The position numbers were made by a program, and so were the translations under genes. Below, one piece after another: positions 1 to 5,302 of a DNA stretch of 7,415 nucleotides. Below the pieces are notes generated by a model that saw nothing but the letters and a program-made list of their open reading frames with translations, did not search any database and was not told the DNA's origin. Numbering within the stretch: position 1 is the stretch's first letter; each line of letters opens with the position of its first letter. Source of the stretch: Deltaproteobacteria bacterium (GTDB lineage Bacteria > Bdellovibrionota_B > Oligoflexia > Oligoflexales > Bog-1112); assembly GCA_003136475.1 (NCBI GenBank), contig PLEQ01000365.1, positions 1-7,415 on the forward strand, written 5' to 3'.

Positions 1-511
1 GGTCATCCCAATAGTGAGCAAGTCCACTCGTGTGATTCAAAAGCTGTTTGACGGAAATCTCACCACTATAGTCGTTGTGATCGAGGACTAAGAGTTTTTT
101 AATGGTTGAGGGTGGCAACAAATCTTCCAGTTGGGTATCGAGATGAATTTTTTTTTCCTCGCACAACTGCAGTGCCACTGTCGCAGTGAAAGTTTTTGTC
201 ACGCTTGCAATTTCAAATGTAGAGCGTACGCCAATGCTATTTTTTTGCGTTTGATCAATATAACCATAGGCCCCCTCCCAAATCGGACCTACGGCACTCC
301 CAATGCGAAAAATACCACCGCCATAGTTAGCGCTACGCGCTACAATTTCTTTGAGGGTCGTTTGCAATCTCTTACTGAGTAATTTTTTATTCACAAACAG
401 TTTCATCGGACGCTTCACACTAGGCCAAGCACCAACGGCGCCAGAACTCCAACTTATGCTGGCTAAGAGTAGCACGCAGAGCGTGAGAGGAGAATGATCC
501 AAGACTTTCAT
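1..511 (-). CDS. Secreted serine hydrolase, class C beta-lactamase/PBP-like family (N-terminal part, runs off left edge)
   Basis: Seen: an open minus-strand frame from ATG at 509-511 to the window edge gives 170 residues with no stop. Residues 1-28 look like a Sec signal peptide (a Leu-rich core at 11-17, possible cleavage after A-V-G-A at 25-28), so export to the periplasm is likely. F-E-I-A-S-V-T-K at 99-106 holds the SxxK motif, with catalytic Ser103 and Lys106. L-L-N-H-T-S-G-L at 157-164 is the conserved block that follows it in this family. Known: the fold (Pfam Beta-lactamase, PF00144) covers AmpC, DD-peptidases, esterases and EstB-type enzymes. The Tyr-x-Asn and C-terminal motifs that would separate these lie outside the window, so substrate cannot be assigned. 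A weak GGTGA Shine-Dalgarno lies about 4 nt before the ATG, and a perfect TATAAT lies about 50 nt upstream. It probably has its own promoter rather than depending on the BaxI gene. Confidence 0.88.
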   Translation of the reverse strand, partial: MKVLDHSPLTLCVLLLASISWSSGAVGAWPSVKRPMKLFVNKKLLSKRLQTTLKEIVARSANYGGGIFRIGSAVGPIWEGAYGYIDQTQKNSIGVRSTFEIASVTKTFTATVALQLCEEKKIHLDTQLEDLLPPSTIKKLLVLDHNDYSGEISVKQLLNHTSGLAHYWDD

Positions 512-562
512 AAGTTCACCAGCTTCACAAGAACCGGGAGAGTATAGCAATGATCTGTATCT

Positions 563-568
563 ATTATA
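563..568 (-). promoter_or_regulatory. Candidate -10 box (TATAAT) for the serine hydrolase gene
   Basis: The minus strand reads a perfect TATAAT here, in the 120 bp gap between the BaxI stop and the serine hydrolase start. It would place transcription start near 556 and a leader of about 45 nt before the ATG at 511. No good TTGACA-like -35 hexamer is present 15-18 nt upstream and there is no TG extension. The call rests on the -10 alone and on its placement. Confidence 0.45.
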
Positions 569-631
569 TCGCGCTGGCAGAAAGAGTATGAGTATTCAGA
601 AGATGAGGGGGGGAGAAGCTAGCCTTCGGAC

Positions 632-1408
632 TTATCTACGATCGCGAATCTTGGCAAGAAGTCGCAACATTTCAAGATAGAGCCAAACCATGGTAACGAG
701 CAGAGCAAAGGCTCCGTACCATTCCATGAACTTCGGTGCCCGGACGCGCTCACCGCTTTCGATTTGGTCAAAATCTAAAATGAGGCTGAAAGCTGCAATA
801 CCGACAACGACTACACTAAAACCGATGCCAATGGGTCCACTTTCATGAATGTAAGGAATGTGCTTGCCAAAAAAGCCGAGAATCATAGTGATAAGATAAA
901 CAAAGAACACACCACCCAGAGCGGCCGCCATGCCCCGCTTAAACCCATCCGTGGCTCGCACATAGTTGCTCCGATACAAGAAAAGCATGAAGAAAAAGGT
1001 CCCGAAAGTACCCAGTACAGCTTGAAAAACAATCCCTGGGTAGCGTTGTTCCATCACTGCCGAAAGGCCTCCTAGCAGAAGGCCCTCGGCCACCGCATAG
1101 GCCGGGGAAGTATAGGGTGAAAGCTTCTTAAAGAAAACGGTGACCAGCGCCAGAATAACGCCAGCAATGGCGCCGCCTAAAACTAAGATGGGAAAGCCGC
1201 CAGCCCCGGACACAGCGCCCTCTGCGCTCTGGGCCAAGAAGACTTTCAAAGTTTCTTGCCACGACCAGGTGGCTGTCGCCAAAACGATTAGTAAAAGAAC
1301 AAAACACTTATTCACGGTCCCACTGACCGTCATGGTCTCGGTGGCAAGACCGTCGCGCGATCTTTGAAAAACGTCGGGGCTCAAAGTGGGATTGGATGAT
1401 CGAATCAT
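632..1408 (-). CDS. Bax inhibitor-1/YccA family integral membrane protein
   Basis: A 258-residue inner-membrane protein with about seven hydrophobic segments, near residues 33-50, 73-93, 103-119, 126-144, 160-181, 194-211 and 230-250. The N-terminus R-S-S-N-P-T-L-S followed by M-T-V-S-G-T-V-N-K, and the C-terminal L-D-F-D-Q-I-E-S-G and P-K-F-M-E-W-Y-G-A-F blocks, are typical of the BaxI_1 branch (PF12811) of the TMBIM superfamily. Known: the relative YetJ of Bacillus is a pH-gated calcium leak channel using two Asp residues. Inferred: Asp212/Asp214 and Glu246 in the last helix may form the matching acidic site. I chose the ATG at 1406-1408 over the one at 1444 because AGGAG precedes it by 5 nt and because the protein then starts at the conserved R-S-S-N-P block. 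It follows the patatin stop by 65 bp on the same strand, so an operon is plausible. The physiological role in bacteria is poorly defined. Confidence 0.9.
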   Translation of the reverse strand: MIRSSNPTLSPDVFQRSRDGLATETMTVSGTVNKCFVLLLIVLATATWSWQETLKVFLAQSAEGAVSGAGGFPILVLGGAIAGVILALVTVFFKKLSPYTSPAYAVAEGLLLGGLSAVMEQRYPGIVFQAVLGTFGTFFFMLFLYRSNYVRATDGFKRGMAAALGGVFFVYLITMILGFFGKHIPYIHESGPIGIGFSVVVVGIAAFSLILDFDQIESGERVRAPKFMEWYGAFALLVTMVWLYLEMLRLLAKIRDRR

Positions 1409-1413
1409 ATACG

Positions 1414-1418
1414 CTCCT
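1414..1418 (-). promoter_or_regulatory. Ribosome binding site that fixes the BaxI start
   Basis: The minus strand reads AGGAG, 5 nt upstream of the ATG at 1406-1408. The longer in-frame ATG candidate at 1444 has only a weak GAG before it. This supports the shorter 258-residue protein. Confidence 0.7.
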
Positions 1419-1473
1419 GCCATAGAAGGGTTCGGCTTCAGCATAGCTCAAAACAAGGCAGCTGGGAACTCCG

Positions 1474-2628
1474 CTAGGCGCTTTTCTTTTGATTTTGCGG
1501 GGAGGAAAGAATCGCATCCGTACCCAGAAACTGTCGAATTTCATCGGCTTGATCCATCACATCTCGGTAACCCAGTTCTGCCAATTTGGCTGTGAAAGAA
1601 GCTTCGAACAGAAGGTAGCTGATCAAGTCTGCGGATTCTCGGGGATCCCCAAGCCCGCGCAAGAGATAGCGCAGCCCCCAGGGAATAGCATGAACTTCTT
1701 TTTCTGCCAGACTACCGACATCCATCGTGGGTCGAATCATAAAAACTTCAATGGGTTTTAAAGGTGTCTCGACACCTGGTCGCAGTTTCTGCACCGTTTC
1801 GTTAACACGGGAGAGACGTTCAAAATCGATATCCACCGCATCCAACAGAACGGAGTTCAACGCGAGACCTGCGACACGTCCCAAGCTTGGTGTCGTCGCT
1901 GCATCTCCTCCCACCGCTTGTTTGGCTCCGCGTACCGCAACGATCAATAATTTCCGCGCACCCAACTTAATCGCTGGGCTGAGCGGGGTGTAATTGCGCA
2001 AACTGCCGTCACCAAAATAGTGATCACCGATTCGGATGGGGGGAAAGAGTATAGGGATGCCCAAAGAAGCCATGACATGATCCGACAAAATTTCTGTCGC
2101 GAGAGATATACGATTCGAGCGCTCCCACCGTGCAATCTCAGACGCAGCTTGAAAGAAGGTGCAGCTCATGCCAGTGGAGTAGTTCATAACTTCAATCGCC
2201 AAACTGTTCAAGTGGCCCAGGCCAATATTCGTTTTGATGTTTTGAAAATTGATTTCGCGCTCAATTAAAACTCTAAGCGGTGAATTGTCGAGCAGCGACG
2301 GCGTCTTCTTATTGCCTAAGACACGTCCTGTGGCAAGCGCCAGAAAAGTCTGCAAGGCCATCTGCAACAGAGAGAGAGAGTCGCTTTTAAAAATCAGATT
2401 GGTCTTCAACTCAGACCATAGCTTCGTAAGATTCTGTGTCGCGTCTTTCATGTTGTCCGCGTGAGAAGCTAAGTAAGCGACATTGATGGCTCCCGCACTG
2501 GTACCTGTCATCACCTGGAAAGGTTGCTTCAGCCCCATGCTTTCGGAAATTTCATAAATAGCTTTTACGGCTCCGGCTTGATAGGCCGCTCGCGCGCCGC
2601 CACCTGTGAGAACTAACGCCGTACGCAA
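1474..2628 (-). CDS. Patatin-like phospholipase
   Basis: A 384-residue lipid acyl hydrolase predicted to cleave acyl ester bonds in phospholipids or related lipids through a Ser-Asp dyad. Seen: the glycine-rich oxyanion-hole loop G-G-G-A-R at residues 9-13, followed by A-A-Y-Q-A-G-A; the nucleophile elbow G-T-S-A-G at 42-46 with Ser44; and F-G-D-G-S at 205-209 with the partner Asp207. All core patatin (PF00698) residues are intact. Residues after about 240 form a C-terminal extension that I cannot assign to a domain. There is no signal peptide or membrane segment, so it is cytosolic or peripheral, unless exported by a specialised secretion route as some patatin toxins are. The start is TTG at 2626-2628: AAGGGA lies 7 nt upstream, an in-frame stop lies just upstream, and the next Met (31) would delete the oxyanion loop. 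It is probably the first gene of a unit with BaxI. Confidence 0.93.
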   Translation of the reverse strand: MRTALVLTGGGARAAYQAGAVKAIYEISESMGLKQPFQVMTGTSAGAINVAYLASHADNMKDATQNLTKLWSELKTNLIFKSDSLSLLQMALQTFLALATGRVLGNKKTPSLLDNSPLRVLIEREINFQNIKTNIGLGHLNSLAIEVMNYSTGMSCTFFQAASEIARWERSNRISLATEILSDHVMASLGIPILFPPIRIGDHYFGDGSLRNYTPLSPAIKLGARKLLIVAVRGAKQAVGGDAATTPSLGRVAGLALNSVLLDAVDIDFERLSRVNETVQKLRPGVETPLKPIEVFMIRPTMDVGSLAEKEVHAIPWGLRYLLRGLGDPRESADLISYLLFEASFTAKLAELGYRDVMDQADEIRQFLGTDAILSSPQNQKKSA

Positions 2629-2635
2629 TGGAGAG

Positions 2636-2641
2636 TCCCTT
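2636..2641 (-). promoter_or_regulatory. Ribosome binding site for the TTG start of the patatin gene
   Basis: The minus strand reads AAGGGA, 7 nt before TTG at 2626-2628. An upstream ATG at 2644-2646 is out of frame, and no other ATG or GTG in the frame would keep the G-G-G-A-R loop. This site decides the start. Confidence 0.65.
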
Positions 2642-2654
2642 TCATAGTTGAACT

Positions 2655-2660
2655 CTTATA
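2655..2660 (-). promoter_or_regulatory. Candidate -10 box (TATAAG) for the patatin-BaxI unit
   Basis: TATAAG on the minus strand matches five of six consensus positions and would start transcription about 20 nt before the TTG codon. The -35 region at normal spacing is A/T-rich without a TTGACA match. It lies in the 124 bp gap after the upstream small secreted protein gene, where a separate promoter would be expected. Confidence 0.35.
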
Positions 2661-2752
2661 CTGTCGGTCGTTAGTCTAATTTTCTGAAATGCCAGACTGA
2701 AGGCAGGCCAACTGAGGTAAAATTTTAGAAAGCGCGGGCCTTGGTCTTTAAG

Positions 2753-3211
2753 CTAAAATGGTGTCATTTCCAAAGGCTCTTTAGCGAGATGCTGGAGGAT
2801 CAACAAATTATCTTTCTCATCTTTTCCCAGATGAAACTCAATAACTCGGCTAGTTTCGGTGGTCTCGTCTTGAACTTTCACCTTCAAAGTCACGTCGCAA
2901 CCTTGGAACACCGTTTCAAAATTTTTAATCAGTGGTCCTCCGATATGAAGAGGTCTATTCAAAGACAGCTTGAAGCCACCTTCGACGTGCGTCAATTCGA
3001 CGGGTGCATTTGATTTTTTCTGAACGATAGCCTCGTCAAAATCGACGTATTTTACAAGATAAGCACAGCTAGCTTCCAATTTGGACTTTTGACTCAGCAC
3101 TGTGTGCGTTGTTTTGAAATCAAGTTCGAGAGGTGCTAGGATTGCGGCATATCCTTGGCCCCCCGCAACTAACGAAGCGAACACAGCGCCGATGGCTAAA
3201 ATTCTTTTCAT
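2753..3211 (-). CDS. Small secreted protein of unknown function, two cysteines in the mature part
   Basis: I do not recognise this 152-residue protein. Residues 1-22 form a clear Sec signal peptide: M-K-R-I, a hydrophobic core, then G-Y-A with likely cleavage before A-I-L-A-P. There is no lipobox, so a soluble periplasmic or secreted product is expected. The mature part of about 130 residues has no membrane segment. It looks beta-rich, with alternating hydrophobic strands such as V-T-L-K-V-K-V, and has only two Cys (in E-A-S-C-A-Y and Q-G-C-D-V-T), a likely single disulfide. The frame stays open upstream to an ATG at 3361. The start at 3209-3211 is preferred because AAGGAG sits 6 nt before it and because the signal peptide begins there. 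It is divergent from the asparagine synthetase gene and 124 bp upstream of the patatin gene on the same strand. No function is claimed. Confidence 0.8.
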   Translation of the reverse strand: MKRILAIGAVFASLVAGGQGYAAILAPLELDFKTTHTVLSQKSKLEASCAYLVKYVDFDEAIVQKKSNAPVELTHVEGGFKLSLNRPLHIGGPLIKNFETVFQGCDVTLKVKVQDETTETSRVIEFHLGKDEKDNLLILQHLAKEPLEMTPF

Positions 3212-3217
3212 GGCGAA

Positions 3218-3223
3218 CTCCTT
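3218..3223 (-). promoter_or_regulatory. Ribosome binding site that fixes the small secreted protein start
   Basis: The minus strand reads AAGGAG, 6 nt before ATG at 3209-3211. This near-ideal site selects the signal-peptide start over the in-frame ATGs further upstream (up to 3361), which would put about 50 residues of non-signal sequence in front. Confidence 0.75.
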
Positions 3224-3307
3224 TAAACTCATAGTCTTGTTCATAGAAATCAGGAAATACACCCAAGCTAGCGAATGCGAAAGATCGTCAGATTGACTCT
3301 TCTCGAA

Positions 3308-3321
3308 AAGAGCTGGCTCTT
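3308..3321. promoter_or_regulatory. Inverted repeat in the divergent spacer upstream of the asparagine synthetase gene (possible operator)
   Basis: AAGAGC-TG-GCTCTT is a perfect 6-bp inverted repeat with a 2-nt centre, about 56 bp before the asparagine synthetase ATG and about 97 bp from the divergent small-protein ATG. A second, overlapping pairing (CTCTT at 3297-3301 with AAGAG at 3308-3312) shares its left arm. The symmetry would suit a dimeric regulator acting on either promoter. I could not define a matching -35/-10 pair nearby, so the role is inferred from symmetry and position only. There is no T-run, so it is not a typical terminator. Confidence 0.3.
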
Positions 3322-3376
3322 CCGTGCTGAAAAGGTTTAGATAACTTAAATTCTTTATCATGTCGAGGTTCGTTAG

Positions 3377-5302
3377 ATGTGTGGCTTTATAAGCATTGCG
3401 AGTCGTTCACGGGCTTACTCGCCTGAAGTTCTCAATCGCGCTCTATTATCGATCAAGCATCGGGGTCCTGATGAGTCCGGTATTTGGCAAAACGCAGCGG
3501 GCACGGTCAGTTTTGCTCATACGCGTCTGAGTATCATCGATCTCAGCACCGGTCAGCAGCCACTGACCAATCATGATAGCTCAATCGTGGCGGTCGTGAA
3601 TGGTGAGTTCTATGATTACAAGCGGATCCGCAAAGAAGCGGAAGCGACAGGCTATCGCTTTAAAACACAGTCCGACAGCGAGATTCTTATAGCGCTTTAC
3701 GAACGTTATGGAGTGCAATGTCTCAAGCATTTACGTGGCGAGTTTGCTTTTGTGCTCTGGGATCAACGCAACCAATGGGTCTTTGCCGCTCGCGACTACT
3801 TCGGCGTAAAACCGCTTTTTTACACTGTACAAAACGACACTATCTATTTTGCTTCGGAAGTCAAAGCGTTTTTACCCTTAGGTTTAAGGCTCCGTTGGGA
3901 CGAAGATAGTTTCTATCAAACTATACATATTATGCCGCTACCAGACACTACGCTTTTTAAAGACGTCAAGCAGATCAGCCCGGCTCACTACTTGATCCAA
4001 TCGCTCTATAGCTCCACTCCGCATATTCAAAGTTATTGGGATTTTGATTACCCCAAAGAGGGCGAACGGCCTGCACTTGCCAATGAACAGGATGCTATCG
4101 AGGGTTTTCGTGAGCAACTGATCGAAGCCGTACGTCTGCGTTTGGAAGCCGACGTTCCGGTAGCCAGCTATCTTAGCGGAGGACTCGATTCCTGTTCCTT
4201 GCTAGGTATTGCACAAAGCATCAGCAAGAAACCGGTGTCGTCTTTCATACTGACCTTCACCGATCAGGATTATAACGAAGCTATTCAAGCAGAAGAGATG
4301 GCCAAGCATGTCGGCTCACCTTTTCAAGCGGTATCGATCACACAGTCACAAATTGCGGATGCTATGAACGACGCGATATGGCATGCCGAGCGATTTTTTT
4401 TCAACGGTCATGGGGTTGCCAAATTCTATCTAAGCGAGGCTGTGCGCAAGGCAGGGTTTAAGGTTGTCCTAACGGGCGAAGGCTCCGACGAGATTTTTGG
4501 TGGCTACGCGCATTTTCGCCAAGATCAAATTCTCTATGCTAAAGACTCGGATCCTGCGCAGCGTCAGGAACTTCTCGACACCTTGATCCGCAACAACAAG
4601 ATCTCCCATGGCTTGCTCCTAGCGAGCGATTCCAACGCCGACCCCTACAATATTCGATCCCAGCTCGGTTATGTACCAAGTTGGATGCAGGGCTTTTCAA
4701 ACCAAGGCTTGCAGGTCGATGAAATTTTAAACACGGACTTCAAAAACCGCCTGGCACAGCGCAACCCAGTCCATTACCTCTTGAGCACTCTCGACATTGC
4801 AGGGCAGGTGACAGGACGTGAAAAACTCGATCAATCGCTTTACCTGTGGTCGAAGGTGACTCTACCGTATTATTTACTAACCATACTGGGTGACCGGATG
4901 GAGATGGCCCACTCCATTGAAGGGAGAGTCCCGTTTCTCGATCACAAATTGGTGGAGTATGTTGTCAAACTACCGGCCCATATGAAGATTCGGGGCATGA
5001 CGGAAAAATATACTTTACGCGAAGCCGCTAAGCCCTTCATCACGCGCACAATCTATGAGCGTCAAAAACATCCGTTTCTGGCACCTCCAGCCATGTCGGA
5101 TCAAAGTGACCCTCGGATGAAGCAATTTATCCAGGATACTTTGCGCAGTTCGCAAGCGATTCCGTTCCTCAATCAAGAGTCGGTACTCAAACTGCTCGAC
5201 AGTGCCATAACGGGTACGCAGGAGACGAAGATGAATTTGGATATCTTGCTCATGATACTCGCCAGTGCCTGCATCATGCAAAAACAGTTCGGCCTGACCT
5301 AG
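3377..5302 (+). CDS. asnB: Asparagine synthetase, glutamine-hydrolysing (AsnB type)
   Basis: A cytosolic enzyme expected to convert aspartate, glutamine and ATP to asparagine, glutamate, AMP and PPi. Seen: M-C-G-F-I-S gives the N-terminal Cys nucleophile after Met removal. The class II glutaminase domain (about 1-210) has R-G-P-D at 29-32, Arg50, N-G-E at 75-77 and Asp100, matching the E. coli AsnB glutamine-binding set. The synthetase domain (about 240-620) has the PPi-loop S-G-G-L-D-S at 267-272, G-E-G-S-D-E at 367-372 with Glu368 and Asp371, and E-G-R-V-P-F-L-D at 515-522. All catalytic residues look intact. At 641 residues it is longer than E. coli AsnB (554) and closer to Bacillus AsnB (about 630). 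GAGG lies 8 nt before the ATG. It has no co-directional partner. Members of this family also amidate cell-wall or other carboxylates, so asparagine as product is likely but not proven by sequence alone. Confidence 0.93.
   Translation: MCGFISIASRSRAYSPEVLNRALLSIKHRGPDESGIWQNAAGTVSFAHTRLSIIDLSTGQQPLTNHDSSIVAVVNGEFYDYKRIRKEAEATGYRFKTQSDSEILIALYERYGVQCLKHLRGEFAFVLWDQRNQWVFAARDYFGVKPLFYTVQNDTIYFASEVKAFLPLGLRLRWDEDSFYQTIHIMPLPDTTLFKDVKQISPAHYLIQSLYSSTPHIQSYWDFDYPKEGERPALANEQDAIEGFREQLIEAVRLRLEADVPVASYLSGGLDSCSLLGIAQSISKKPVSSFILTFTDQDYNEAIQAEEMAKHVGSPFQAVSITQSQIADAMNDAIWHAERFFFNGHGVAKFYLSEAVRKAGFKVVLTGEGSDEIFGGYAHFRQDQILYAKDSDPAQRQELLDTLIRNNKISHGLLLASDSNADPYNIRSQLGYVPSWMQGFSNQGLQVDEILNTDFKNRLAQRNPVHYLLSTLDIAGQVTGREKLDQSLYLWSKVTLPYYLLTILGDRMEMAHSIEGRVPFLDHKLVEYVVKLPAHMKIRGMTEKYTLREAAKPFITRTIYERQKHPFLAPPAMSDQSDPRMKQFIQDTLRSSQAIPFLNQESVLKLLDSAITGTQETKMNLDILLMILASACIMQKQFGLT
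5299..5302. other. CTAG palindrome forming both stop codons of two convergent genes
   Basis: The plus strand uses TAG at 5300-5302 to end the asparagine synthetase. The minus strand uses TAG read from 5301-5299 to end the lipoprotein. The reading frames therefore overlap by 4 bp, and no intergenic space or hairpin-plus-T-run terminator separates them. Confidence 0.9.

Noticed and set aside
131..382. 83-residue plus-strand open frame at the left end
   Set aside because: It is antisense to the serine hydrolase frame that carries the SxxK and H-T-S-G-L motifs.
598..631. Possible terminator downstream of the BaxI gene
   Set aside because: GAAG-GCTAG-CTTC gives only a 4-bp stem and is followed by a run of C rather than T on the transcribed strand.
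2714..2752. Possible terminator after the small secreted protein gene (GC-rich stretch followed by TAAAATTTTA)
   Set aside because: The best pairing is only AAAG with CTTT around a long loop. The palindrome TAAAATTTTA is A/T-only and there is no T-run behind a stable stem.
3293..3298. TTGACT as a -35 box for the asparagine synthetase gene
   Set aside because: It is a good hexamer, but positions 3314-3322 at the right spacing contain no TATAAT-like sequence.
3212..3361. N-terminal extension of the small secreted protein to an ATG at 3361
   Set aside because: It would place 50 non-signal residues before a good signal peptide and ignore the AAGGAG at 3218-3223.
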